The notes under the pieces were generated by a model that was not told the DNA's origin, did not search any database, and was given only the letters and a program-made list of their open reading frames with translations. A stretch of DNA of 47,281 nucleotides from an uncultured Bacteroides sp. (GTDB lineage: Bacteria > Bacteroidota > Bacteroidia > Bacteroidales > Bacteroidaceae). Made by a program: the position numbers and the translations under genes. Shown one piece after another: positions 25,439 through 32,798 of this stretch; the first letter of the stretch is position 1; the number at the start of each line of letters is the position of its first letter. The stretch covers positions 1 to 47,281 of the forward strand of contig CAAEFE010000101.1 of the NCBI GenBank assembly GCA_900755095.1, in the 5' to 3' direction.

Positions 25439-26425
25439 ATGAGTGAAAAGATTATCAAATGGGGCTTCATTGGTTGCGGAGAAGTAACCAAGACGAAAAG
25501 CGGTCCCGCTTTCCAGAAAGTAGAACATTCGGAAGTCGTAGCCGTGATGAGTCGTGACGGCGCGAAAGCGAAAGCGTATGCCAAAGAGAGAGGAATCAAG
25601 AAATGGTATGACGATGCACAGGAGCTGATAGATGATCCGGAAGTAAACGCTGTCTATATCGCCACTCCTCCTTCTTCACACGCTACGTATGCCATTATGT
25701 CCATGAAAGCGGGTAAACCGGCCTATATTGAGAAGCCAATGGCGGTGACGTATGAAGAATGTACCCGAATCAACCGCATATCCAATGAAACGGGGGTTCC
25801 CTGTTTCGTAGCATACTACCGACGTTATCTTCCCTATTTCCAGAAAGTAAAGGAATTAGTAGAGAACGGGACGATCGGCAACGTTATCAATGTACAAATT
25901 CGTTTTGCCCAGCCGCCACGCGATCTGGATTACAATCGTGATAATCTTCCCTGGCGTGTGCAGGCTGATATTGCCGGAGGCGGCTACTTCTACGACCTTG
26001 CTCCGCATCAGATTGATTTGTTGCAGGATATGTTCGGTTGCATCCTCGAAGCAAGCGGTTACAAGAGTAATCGCGGCGGGCTTTATCCTGCCGAAGATAC
26101 ATTAAGCGCCTGTTTCCAATTTGACAACGGACTGGTGGGTAGTGGTTCCTGGTGCTTCGTAGCCCATGATTCTGCCCGCGAAGACCGCATAGAGATTATC
26201 GGTGACAAAGGAATGATTTGCTTCTCTGTCTTTACTTACGAACCTATCGGACTACATACCGAGAAAGGACGGGAAGAAATTTGTATCGGCAACCCGGAAC
26301 ACGTGCAACAACCTCTTATCCAAGCAGTAGTAGATCACTTATTGGGTAAGTCGGTTTGCTCTTGCGACGGCGAAAGCGCAACGTTGACTAACTGGGTAAT
26401 GGACAAGATCTTAGGTAAGCTATAA
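25439..26425 (+). CDS. Gfo/Idh/MocA-family NAD(P)-dependent oxidoreductase
   Basis: This 328-aa cytoplasmic protein has an N-terminal Rossmann fold (WGFIGCGEVTKTKSGPAF), the family EKP motif (AYIEKPMAVTYEE, near residue 100) and the C-terminal catalytic segment GGGYFYDLAPHQIDLL with the conserved Asp/His pair. Members oxidise or reduce sugars, inositols and sugar acids. It has its own promoter and a terminator separates it from the PUL, so a role in the PUL's sugar metabolism is possible but not shown. Nothing is truncated. Confidence 0.9.
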   Translation: MSEKIIKWGFIGCGEVTKTKSGPAFQKVEHSEVVAVMSRDGAKAKAYAKERGIKKWYDDAQELIDDPEVNAVYIATPPSSHATYAIMSMKAGKPAYIEKPMAVTYEECTRINRISNETGVPCFVAYYRRYLPYFQKVKELVENGTIGNVINVQIRFAQPPRDLDYNRDNLPWRVQADIAGGGYFYDLAPHQIDLLQDMFGCILEASGYKSNRGGLYPAEDTLSACFQFDNGLVGSGSWCFVAHDSAREDRIEIIGDKGMICFSVFTYEPIGLHTEKGREEICIGNPEHVQQPLIQAVVDHLLGKSVCSCDGESATLTNWVMDKILGKL

Positions 26426-26506
26426 CCCTAAAAAAAGCAAAAAAAAGTTCCTTCTTTTTCCGGATTCTGCCGGTATTGTTAAAAAATTAATAGGGGCATT
26501 CCATTG

Positions 26507-26569
26507 TATATTGTTAGTTTTTTCTATCTTTGTAGAAAGAAGCAAAGAAAAAATGAAACTAACAATATA
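26507..26569. promoter_or_regulatory. Inverted repeat spanning the guaD promoter
   Basis: TATATTGTTAGTTT (26507-26520) has an exact inverted copy at 26556-26569. A TATCTTTG -7 box (26525-26532) lies between the arms, and the right arm lies in the leader, 11 nt before the ATG at 26581. It could be a paired operator or an mRNA hairpin limiting translation. Confidence 0.55.
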
Positions 26570-26588
26570 TTTTTTGTGCCATGACTAA
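26553..26588 (+). CDS. Possible 11-aa upstream ORF overlapping guaD
   Basis: ATG at 26553 opens MKLTIYFLCHD and stops at TAA 26586-26588, overlapping the first codons of guaD (CATGACTAA). The arrangement would allow translational coupling or attenuation. There is no independent evidence that it is translated. Confidence 0.3.
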   Translation: MKLTIYFLCHD

Positions 26589-27051
26589 AGAAGCTTTAAT
26601 GAGAAAAGCGATCGAGCTTTCAAAAGAAAATGTTGAAAATGGTGGAGGTCCTTTCGGTGCTGTGATTGCCACGAAAGACGGAGAAATAGTTGCAACAGGA
26701 GTTAATCGTGTCACTGCATCTTGTGATCCTACGGCTCACGCCGAGGTGAGCGCTATACGTGCCGCAGCTGCCAAACTCGGAACATTTGATCTTAGCGGAT
26801 ACGAAATCTATACTTCCTGCGAACCTTGCCCCATGTGCCTGGGTGCTATTTATTGGGCACGCCTGGATAAGATGTACTATGGAAACAACAAGACCGATGC
26901 CAAGAACATCGGCTTCGACGACTCTTTTATCTATGACGAACTGCAACTGAAACCTGAAGACAGAAAGCTGCCTTCCGAAATCCTACTACATAATGAAGCC
27001 CTTACTGCCTTCAAAGCCTGGGTGGCTAAAGAAGACAGAATAGAATATTAG
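26581..27051 (+). CDS. guaD: Guanine deaminase (GuaD-type nucleoside deaminase)
   Basis: This 156-aa cytidine-deaminase-fold zinc enzyme has the same length as Bacillus subtilis GuaD. It shows PTAHAEVSAIR (zinc His53 and catalytic Glu55), SCEPCPMCLGAIYWAR (zinc Cys82 and Cys85), GFDDSFIYDEL and the C-terminal Glu-Tyr that completes the active site of the domain-swapped dimer. It converts guanine to xanthine and ammonia in purine salvage or nitrogen release. tRNA adenosine deaminase TadA is the alternative, but the GFDDSFIY block and the C-terminus fit guanine deaminase better. Its leader contains an unusual inverted repeat and mini-ORF. Confidence 0.87.
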   Translation: MTKEALMRKAIELSKENVENGGGPFGAVIATKDGEIVATGVNRVTASCDPTAHAEVSAIRAAAAKLGTFDLSGYEIYTSCEPCPMCLGAIYWARLDKMYYGNNKTDAKNIGFDDSFIYDELQLKPEDRKLPSEILLHNEALTAFKAWVAKEDRIEY

Positions 27052-27091
27052 AAAACCTCTCACTATTATTAACCTATTTAATTACCCTCAA

Positions 27092-27901
27092 ATGAAAAGA
27101 AAAAGCCTTTTATTTGTTATGGCATCAGTATGCCTGTTCAGTTGTCAACAGCAAGAAGAACTGCAAGATCCCAGTAAAGGAGTGATCGACTTTTCTACTT
27201 CTATTGACCAAAGTATCAACAATGCTCTTACTCGTAACAGCAGTAGTCTGACACTTCCGTTAAAGAGCAACTTCGCTGCCGGAGATGTCATCTCCATGTC
27301 CGTTGCCGAGCAGGATTATCATCCGTTTGCCATAGGCATGGATAGCCAGACTTGGAACGAAGCAGGCACCGATTCGGAAACGGTTACTTTCTATGCTCAT
27401 TATCCTGAATTGACCGACGAAGCTGCTACTACCAGATCATTGAGCAGCCGCTATCGCGAAATCAAGGGTGGCTTAGAATATTTGTTCGGTACAGCCCAAG
27501 CCAACAAAGGTTCTAAGAATGTTGCTCTTTCATTCAAGAGAATGACAACGCCCGTCGTTCTGCTTGACGAAAACAACCAGCCGTACGAAGGTAGAGCAAT
27601 CGTTAAACTGTTCTTGAAAAACAAAGGTGTGCAAGACCTGTTCAGCGGTAAAATCGAAGCTGATCCCAATGCAAAACCGGAATACATTGATATCCGGAAA
27701 GTATCTGAAGGTATCTTGACTAACTTGATTCCACAGTTCATCAAAGCCGGCGAGAAAATAGGAACGGTTATCCTGGAGGACGGTAAAGAAGAACCTATTA
27801 TCGCAGAGGAGGACATTACCATAGAAGCCGGAACTCCTGTTGCGGTAAAAATGTACGCAAGACGCGGAATCATTGACGAACGAACTCCACTATTCAGATA
27901 A
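27092..27901 (+). CDS. Fimbrillin-like lipoprotein
   Basis: This 269-aa protein has a lipoprotein signal (MKRKSLLFVMASVCLFSC, Cys18) and a beta-rich sequence resembling the Mfa-like/fimbrillin family of Bacteroides: VIDFSTSIDQ, then LKSNFAAGDVISMSV, then VTFYAHYPE and a central LSFKRMTTPVVL. Such proteins are pilus subunits or their surface relatives. No usher, anchor or tip genes are adjacent, so it is a lone member of unknown role. It lies 40 nt after guaD with no clear promoter. A bidirectional terminator follows. Confidence 0.65.
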   Translation: MKRKSLLFVMASVCLFSCQQQEELQDPSKGVIDFSTSIDQSINNALTRNSSSLTLPLKSNFAAGDVISMSVAEQDYHPFAIGMDSQTWNEAGTDSETVTFYAHYPELTDEAATTRSLSSRYREIKGGLEYLFGTAQANKGSKNVALSFKRMTTPVVLLDENNQPYEGRAIVKLFLKNKGVQDLFSGKIEADPNAKPEYIDIRKVSEGILTNLIPQFIKAGEKIGTVILEDGKEEPIIAEEDITIEAGTPVAVKMYARRGIIDERTPLFR

Positions 27902-27928
27902 GACTAAAGAATAAAAAGTGATACTAAT

Positions 27929-27976
27929 AAAAATCCCCGGAACCGCTGTAGACACTCAGCATTCCAGGGATTTTTT
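27929..27976. terminator. Bidirectional terminator between convergent genes
   Basis: AAAAATCCCCGGAA (27929-27942) pairs with TTCCAGGGATTTTT (27962-27975) with one mismatch, with an inner GCTG/CAGC helix. A-run and T-run flank the stem, so it can stop both the fimbrillin-like gene (+) and the outer-membrane gene (-). Confidence 0.88.
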
Positions 27977-28020
27977 ACACACAAAAGTTATTATTGAAAT
28001 TGAAAACTGTCTTTTTTAGG

Positions 28021-29619
28021 TTAGAAACGCATACCTAAAGTAAGAACCACTTTATGGTTGTTGTTCGTCACTTTCGTTCCAGGTAAATCTAAACTATCAA
28101 AAGCATAGAATGTTTCTTTATAAGTATTATACATATATGCCATGTCTACATAGAAACTTTCACCACGATAGCCACAACCCAATGTATAATTATTTGTAGC
28201 ACCCGGATTAGAGAACTCCGTATCAGTACGCATTGAATTTACAGGAAGATACTTAAAAGCATCTGATTTCAAAGGAGCAGTAATATGATTATATCCTAAA
28301 CGGAATGCAAATTCCGGTGCTAACTTAAATTCAGCTCCAACACGCAGTGTATGAACTGCCTTCATCATTGCTTTAATGTCTGCAGTCTGTCCCAATTCAT
28401 ATCCGTCCGGATCTTTCATTTTAGCTGAAGTGCGGTCTGAATATTCATACTCAACTCCCAATGCTACAGAAGAACCAATAGTATATCCCATACTTGCATT
28501 AAACTTCCACGGAGTAATTAACTTATATTCATATTCTCCTTCAGTATCATTTCCACGAGCATCATAAGGTTTGGTAATATCATTTAAATCTTCACTCAAG
28601 TCGAAACGAAGATAAGCAGTATTCCGTTCCTTCAAACTAAAGAAAGTCGGAGTATGTACAGCAGCACCAATGCGGAATGAGGATGACTCAAAAGGACGAA
28701 GAATAAAACCAAGTTTAAAATCAACTCCACTACCATCTACCCAAAAGTCATTTCCCAACGTATATCCTCCATGACCATTTCCGTCCTTATCAGTAAAGTC
28801 TTCATTATATTCACTAGTTCTGTCATAGTTTACACTATAAAGTCCTAATGTTGCTCCAACATAAAAACGATCATAAAAATTCAGCGCACCATTCAAATCA
28901 AAAGAATGGATACCTCCACTTTCTTTCGAACGATAAGACTGGCTCACAGCATCTCCTGCCTGAAAATAGGGTTCATATCCCTCAAAAGGAGGATCTTCTT
29001 TATCCTCTTTCTTCGGATCTACTTCTCCATAAACAGGATTCACTAAATGTGCATTATATCCCATGATACCCAACCAAGGCAATTCAGGATTCTGAAAAGC
29101 ATCATCGCTCCTCAAAGCAGCTTCCTTGAACGGATCAAAGTCTCCGTATGAATCAAAGTTCACCATATTAGCCATCTGAACTGTTTGAGAAGTATTGAAT
29201 ACTCCACTCACCAGCATACTTCTATTGAAGGACTTCATTTTGCGATAATTGAAACCAAAGTTGGCAAATCTCAAAGCAGTTGTATTTCCTATTTTTGTAG
29301 AGAATACAAATCCGGCATTATCGAATGAACCATGGAACTTGTCAAGACTCGCTCCATTAGCTTTTGTTCCTGTATTATCAAAGCCAAACGACACCATAAC
29401 ATCATTACTGCGATAAATTCCGATACCAGCAGGATTGGTTCCCATAGTGGTTATATCTCCACCTAAAGCTCCCATGGCACCGCCCATACCTACAAAGCGG
29501 GCAGTTCCATTTAAATCACTTCCCATCCATCGATTTGCATCATAGATAGTTGTTTGAGCATTTAGAAATCCTACACTTATCAAAAGAATACAAATCGCTA
29601 ATATTCTATTACTTTTCAT
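28021..29619 (-). CDS. Outer-membrane beta-barrel protein (OmpP1/FadL-like)
   Basis: A signal peptide (MKSNRILAICILLISVGFLNAQ) starts this 532-aa barrel protein, which ends in VVLTLGMRF with a terminal Phe. The GTARFVGMGGAMGALGGDITTMGTNPAGIGIY block near the N-terminus is the hallmark of the FadL/PorV-like hatch region. The alternating-strand pattern continues to the end. The family imports hydrophobic compounds in other phyla; in Bacteroidetes the substrate is mostly unknown. ATG 29619 is preferred to an in-frame TTG at 29625. It lies 25 nt downstream of the Trp/Gly/Ser-rich protein and is probably co-transcribed with it. Confidence 0.85.
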   Translation of the reverse strand: MKSNRILAICILLISVGFLNAQTTIYDANRWMGSDLNGTARFVGMGGAMGALGGDITTMGTNPAGIGIYRSNDVMVSFGFDNTGTKANGASLDKFHGSFDNAGFVFSTKIGNTTALRFANFGFNYRKMKSFNRSMLVSGVFNTSQTVQMANMVNFDSYGDFDPFKEAALRSDDAFQNPELPWLGIMGYNAHLVNPVYGEVDPKKEDKEDPPFEGYEPYFQAGDAVSQSYRSKESGGIHSFDLNGALNFYDRFYVGATLGLYSVNYDRTSEYNEDFTDKDGNGHGGYTLGNDFWVDGSGVDFKLGFILRPFESSSFRIGAAVHTPTFFSLKERNTAYLRFDLSEDLNDITKPYDARGNDTEGEYEYKLITPWKFNASMGYTIGSSVALGVEYEYSDRTSAKMKDPDGYELGQTADIKAMMKAVHTLRVGAEFKLAPEFAFRLGYNHITAPLKSDAFKYLPVNSMRTDTEFSNPGATNNYTLGCGYRGESFYVDMAYMYNTYKETFYAFDSLDLPGTKVTNNNHKVVLTLGMRF

Positions 29620-29644
29620 AATCAATCTCTTTTGAAATTATAAA

Positions 29645-30979
29645 CTATCTTCTATAGCTACCACCAGAACTACGTGAAGAACCACCACCGCCGCTACTAC
29701 GTGAAGAACTGCCACTGCTGCCAGAACTACGAGAATAACTACCGCTACTACCTGATGAATAGCTACTTCCACTACTTCTTGAATAACTACCTGAATTAGA
29801 AGAGCGGGATGATGATCTGTCAGGCGTATAACTTCTTGATGGAGAAGTGGAACTTCCACGTGAATAGCTACTACTGCTACGGCTACTATTTGTTCCGGAA
29901 CTTCGCGTCGAACTATTACTTCTATTATAAGAGGAACCAGAATTGCGTGTACTAGTACCAGAAGTACGTGTACTGCTTGGACGTGTATACGTTTCTGTAT
30001 TTCTACGAGAGTATGAACTTCCTGAACGAACAGAGCTATTGCTACTGCTACGAGTATAATCGCGAGTACCTACAACTCTGCTATTTGTACCTGTACTACC
30101 TGAACGGCGAACACTTTGTCCAACAGAAGAATTAGCTGGTCTGGTAGTTGATGAACCGACACCTCTTCTGTAAGAAGTAGAATTATAATTTCTCGAACCA
30201 GAATAATAGGAACGATTATTACCATTAATCACACTACGTCCGGCATAATAAGGTCTTCCACCTCCGCCCCAGCCCCAGCTAGGACCACCATGCCAATGGT
30301 GATGATGTCCCCAATATCCGCCGCCATACCAGCCACCCCAGTAGCCGCCGCCCCAATAACCGGGGTAATATCCCCAAGAGTAGTAAGGACGATTCCATCC
30401 CCAGCCATAGTTCCATCCCCAGCCGTAAGAGCCATAACGCCAATCCCACCAAAGCGGGTTACTGAACGTCGGGAATGCATAAGCATACATACCATCGGTA
30501 TATACGTTCCAATCCCATGAGTTCGGACCGTAAACTACATCCCAGTACAACGGACTGCTGATACTGATAGCAAAACGCGGATTGCGGAAACGAATGATAC
30601 GTTCAGCGTATTCATAGTCGTCTGTTGTACCATTAAATTCGCCCGTCACCCATTCTCCGTCCAAATCCGGATTAGATTTTTCTTTTATATATAAGGTATC
30701 ATTATCCATTACGAATTCATTTTCACGTGCATCGTAACGGCGGTTATATTCATCCACATCCCGTGTTCTCCCCTTCCGGTCCTGAACAACCACTGTAGTA
30801 CCCGGTGAAGTATAGATGTTAGTCGTCACCTGTTTCTTCGGTTCCTTCTTAACCGGAGTTTCTTTCTTCTCCTGTTTGTCTTTGGAAGGTACGAAGTAAA
30901 GGTCGTCATCAACGCTTTGTGCAAAGATACCTATCGGAAGGCACAAGGCAAATAGCAAGAAATAAACAATCTTTTTCAT
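29645..30979 (-). CDS. Secreted Trp/Tyr/Gly-rich and Ser/Arg-rich low-complexity protein
   Basis: This 444-aa protein has a signal peptide (cleaved after IGIFA) and four zones: an acidic/lysine-rich segment (21-60); a probably folded region (about 60-170, ending VYGPNSWDWNVYTDGMYAYA); a segment dominated by Trp, Tyr and Gly with HHHH (175-246); and a tail of about 185 residues made almost only of Ser, Arg, Gly, Thr, Tyr and Asn (258-444). No enzyme motif is visible. The tail would be disordered and strongly basic in the periplasm or on the surface, which suits binding to peptidoglycan, LPS or nucleic acid. Related Bacteroides proteins have been given meaningless names by low-complexity matches. 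The function is unknown. Confidence 0.85.
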   Translation of the reverse strand: MKKIVYFLLFALCLPIGIFAQSVDDDLYFVPSKDKQEKKETPVKKEPKKQVTTNIYTSPGTTVVVQDRKGRTRDVDEYNRRYDARENEFVMDNDTLYIKEKSNPDLDGEWVTGEFNGTTDDYEYAERIIRFRNPRFAISISSPLYWDVVYGPNSWDWNVYTDGMYAYAFPTFSNPLWWDWRYGSYGWGWNYGWGWNRPYYSWGYYPGYWGGGYWGGWYGGGYWGHHHHWHGGPSWGWGGGGRPYYAGRSVINGNNRSYYSGSRNYNSTSYRRGVGSSTTRPANSSVGQSVRRSGSTGTNSRVVGTRDYTRSSSNSSVRSGSSYSRRNTETYTRPSSTRTSGTSTRNSGSSYNRSNSSTRSSGTNSSRSSSSYSRGSSTSPSRSYTPDRSSSRSSNSGSYSRSSGSSYSSGSSGSYSRSSGSSGSSSRSSGGGGSSRSSGGSYRR

Positions 30980-31020
30980 ATCATCTCGGTTTATGTAATT
31001 ACTTAAACTTATTCACGTTA

Positions 31021-31028
31021 CAAAGATA
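31021..31028 (-). promoter_or_regulatory. -7 box for the Trp/Gly/Ser-rich gene
   Basis: CAAAGATA on the plus strand reads TATCTTTG leftward, 41 nt before the ATG at 30979. A good -33 element is not evident. The plus-strand prmA promoters start about 70 bp away, so the two units are divergent. Confidence 0.6.
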
Positions 31029-31094
31029 AGGAAGAGATTTTTCGTCCGGGGGAGATTTTCCCCAAAGGATAATAGGGAAATCCCTATTTCTAAC

Positions 31095-31102
31095 TATCTT
31101 TG
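31095..31102 (+). promoter_or_regulatory. Distal -7 box upstream of prmA
   Basis: TATCTTTG lies 102 nt before the prmA ATG. With the box at 31168 it makes a possible tandem promoter; alternatively it serves a short transcript. Confidence 0.45.
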
Positions 31103-31142
31103 TAGAAGATACAACGCTCACCGGCATAAAGTTCAGGCAAAC

Positions 31143-31175
31143 TTGACTTTCTATACCCGGATTGCTGTATCTTTG
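31143..31175 (+). promoter_or_regulatory. Proximal promoter of prmA
   Basis: TTGA (31143-31146) and TATCTTTG (31168-31175) are 21 bp apart, close to the Bacteroides -33/-7 arrangement. The leader before the ATG at 31205 would be about 23 nt. Confidence 0.6.
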
Positions 31176-31204
31176 CACATTATTCACCAGCATTAAAAAC
31201 AACT

Positions 31205-32053
31205 ATGAAGTATTTTGAGTTCACATTCCGCACCCAGCCTTGTACCGAAACCGTCAATGACGTACTGGCTGCCATACTGGGTGAAGTCGGATTTGAAAGT
31301 TTTGTTGAGTGTGAAGGCGGACTGACCGCATATATCCAACAGACATTGTGTGATGAAAACGCCATCAAGATTGCCATCACCGAGTTCCCCCTACCCGATA
31401 CGGATATTACTTATACATATACCGAAGCGGAAGACAAGGACTGGAACGAAGAATGGGAAAAGAATTTCTTCCAACCCATCATTATCGGAAACCGATGTGT
31501 GATCCACAGCACTTTCCACCAAGATGTCCCCAAAGCGGAATATGACATCGTCATCAATCCTCAAATGGCCTTCGGAACAGGACACCACGAGACTACCAGC
31601 CTCATCATTGAAGAATTGTTGGATAGCGAACTGAAAGATAAATCCCTGCTCGATATGGGCTGCGGAACTTCGATTCTCGCCATCCTCGCACGTATGCGGG
31701 GCGCACGTCCCTGTACGGCCATCGACATTGATGAATGGTGCGTACGAAACTCCATCGAAAACATCGAATTGAACCACGTAGACGATATTGCCGTATCAGA
31801 AGGAGATGCCTCGTCGCTTGCAGGAAAAGGACCTTTCGACGTTATCATCGCCAACATCAACCGAAATATATTACTAAATGATATGAAGCAATATGTTGCC
31901 TGTATGCATACGAATTCCGAACTCTATATGAGTGGATTTTATGTAGACGACATTGCCGCCATCCGCGAAGAAGCGGAGAAGAACGGACTGGCTTTCATCC
32001 ATTATAAAGAGAAGAATCGTTGGGCAGAAGTGAAATTTATTTATAAAGGATAA
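31205..32053 (+). CDS. prmA: Ribosomal protein L11 methyltransferase
   Basis: This 282-aa SAM-dependent methyltransferase trimethylates lysines and the N-terminus of ribosomal protein L11. The N-terminal substrate-recognition domain (1-about 90) is followed by NPQMAFGTGHHETTSL, the SAM-binding DMGCGTSILAILA, acidic AIDIDEWCVRNSIEN and the catalytic-loop IANINRNIL, in the order typical of PrmA. WNEEWEKNFFQP is also diagnostic. Length and motifs are complete. Confidence 0.95.
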   Translation: MKYFEFTFRTQPCTETVNDVLAAILGEVGFESFVECEGGLTAYIQQTLCDENAIKIAITEFPLPDTDITYTYTEAEDKDWNEEWEKNFFQPIIIGNRCVIHSTFHQDVPKAEYDIVINPQMAFGTGHHETTSLIIEELLDSELKDKSLLDMGCGTSILAILARMRGARPCTAIDIDEWCVRNSIENIELNHVDDIAVSEGDASSLAGKGPFDVIIANINRNILLNDMKQYVACMHTNSELYMSGFYVDDIAAIREEAEKNGLAFIHYKEKNRWAEVKFIYKG

Positions 32054-32176
32054 GAGCCAACAAATATCTTTAAAAGAGAAAGCTCCCTTATCATTAAGAG
32101 ATATAAGGAAGCAAGCAAAAATCGCAGTCGATATGCGCTATAAACAAGCGTAAGGCTCCAGATTAATGCAGAAAAA

Positions 32177-32258
32177 AAATAGTGACGGTATACGCTTGGG
32201 ATAGTGACGCTATCCATAGCATATACCGTCACTATTTGCATCGGATAGCGTCACTATC
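32177..32258. repeat. Four-copy 22-bp-period motif array (two forward, two inverted)
   Basis: The 13-bp core ATAGTGACGSTAT begins at 32179 and 32201 forward, and at 32223 and 32245 as its reverse complement, so all four copies are exactly 22 bp apart. Copies 1 and 3 form a 16-bp perfect inverted repeat (32177-32192 with 32222-32237), and copies 2 and 4 form another 16-bp perfect one (32200-32215 with 32243-32258). The two pairings interleave. It lies between the convergent 3' ends of prmA and the flavodoxin gene. Confidence 0.85.
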
Positions 32259-32279
32259 TTATAAAGAGAAACAAAGCTG

Positions 32280-32786
32280 TTACGCGAACTCTTTTTTGAC
32301 CTGTTGGCACCATGCTTTGATTTTCTTTTCCGCCTGTTCGGACTGATTATCCAAATCGACAACCAACCCGCACCACTGCTCGCCACGTAAAGCCTTGGAA
32401 CGTTCGAAAGTGTAACCCTCGGAAGAAGTAAAACCGACCAAGGTAGCCTCATCCCCTTCAAAGACTTCTGCCAGCAGACCGATTCCATCTGCAAAATTTT
32501 CCGGATAGCGTATCTGATCTCCCAAACCGAAGATAGCAACCTTCTTACCTTTCAATTTCATTGTTCGGAGTTCCGGCAACAGTTCGTCCCAATAAGTAGG
32601 AAGTTCCCCGTCAAACCAGGTGGAAGCACCCACAATGAAGCAGTCATAAGCAGCAAAATCATTCTGCCAGGCCTGCTCGATAGGCACTACTTCTATCTTG
32701 TCTTCACCAAACTCTTTCTGTATTTTCTCTGCCACCCAACTCGTTCTTTCGGCTTTGGTAGCATAAAACAAACCTATCTTTTTCAT
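32280..32786 (-). CDS. fldA: Flavodoxin, long-chain type, with divergent FMN loop
   Basis: This 168-aa FMN protein is a low-potential one-electron carrier. It has STWFDGELPTYWDELL (flavin-stacking Trp and the long-chain pattern) and GLGDQIRYPENFADGIG, both typical of FldA. The phosphate-binding loop near residues 9-16 reads ATKAERTS, whereas flavodoxins normally have a T/S-x-T-G-x-T loop, so the glycine is missing. It is the last gene of the 2-oxoacid dehydrogenase operon, 12 nt after E1. That dehydrogenase reduces NAD rather than flavodoxin, so the link may be regulatory or metabolic. Confidence 0.9.
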   Translation of the reverse strand: MKKIGLFYATKAERTSWVAEKIQKEFGEDKIEVVPIEQAWQNDFAAYDCFIVGASTWFDGELPTYWDELLPELRTMKLKGKKVAIFGLGDQIRYPENFADGIGLLAEVFEGDEATLVGFTSSEGYTFERSKALRGEQWCGLVVDLDNQSEQAEKKIKAWCQQVKKEFA

Positions 32787-32798
32787 AATTCCTATCTT

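Noticed and set aside
32177..32258. CRISPR array
   Set aside because: The 13-bp cores alternate orientation, spacers are only 9 bp and there are no cas genes.
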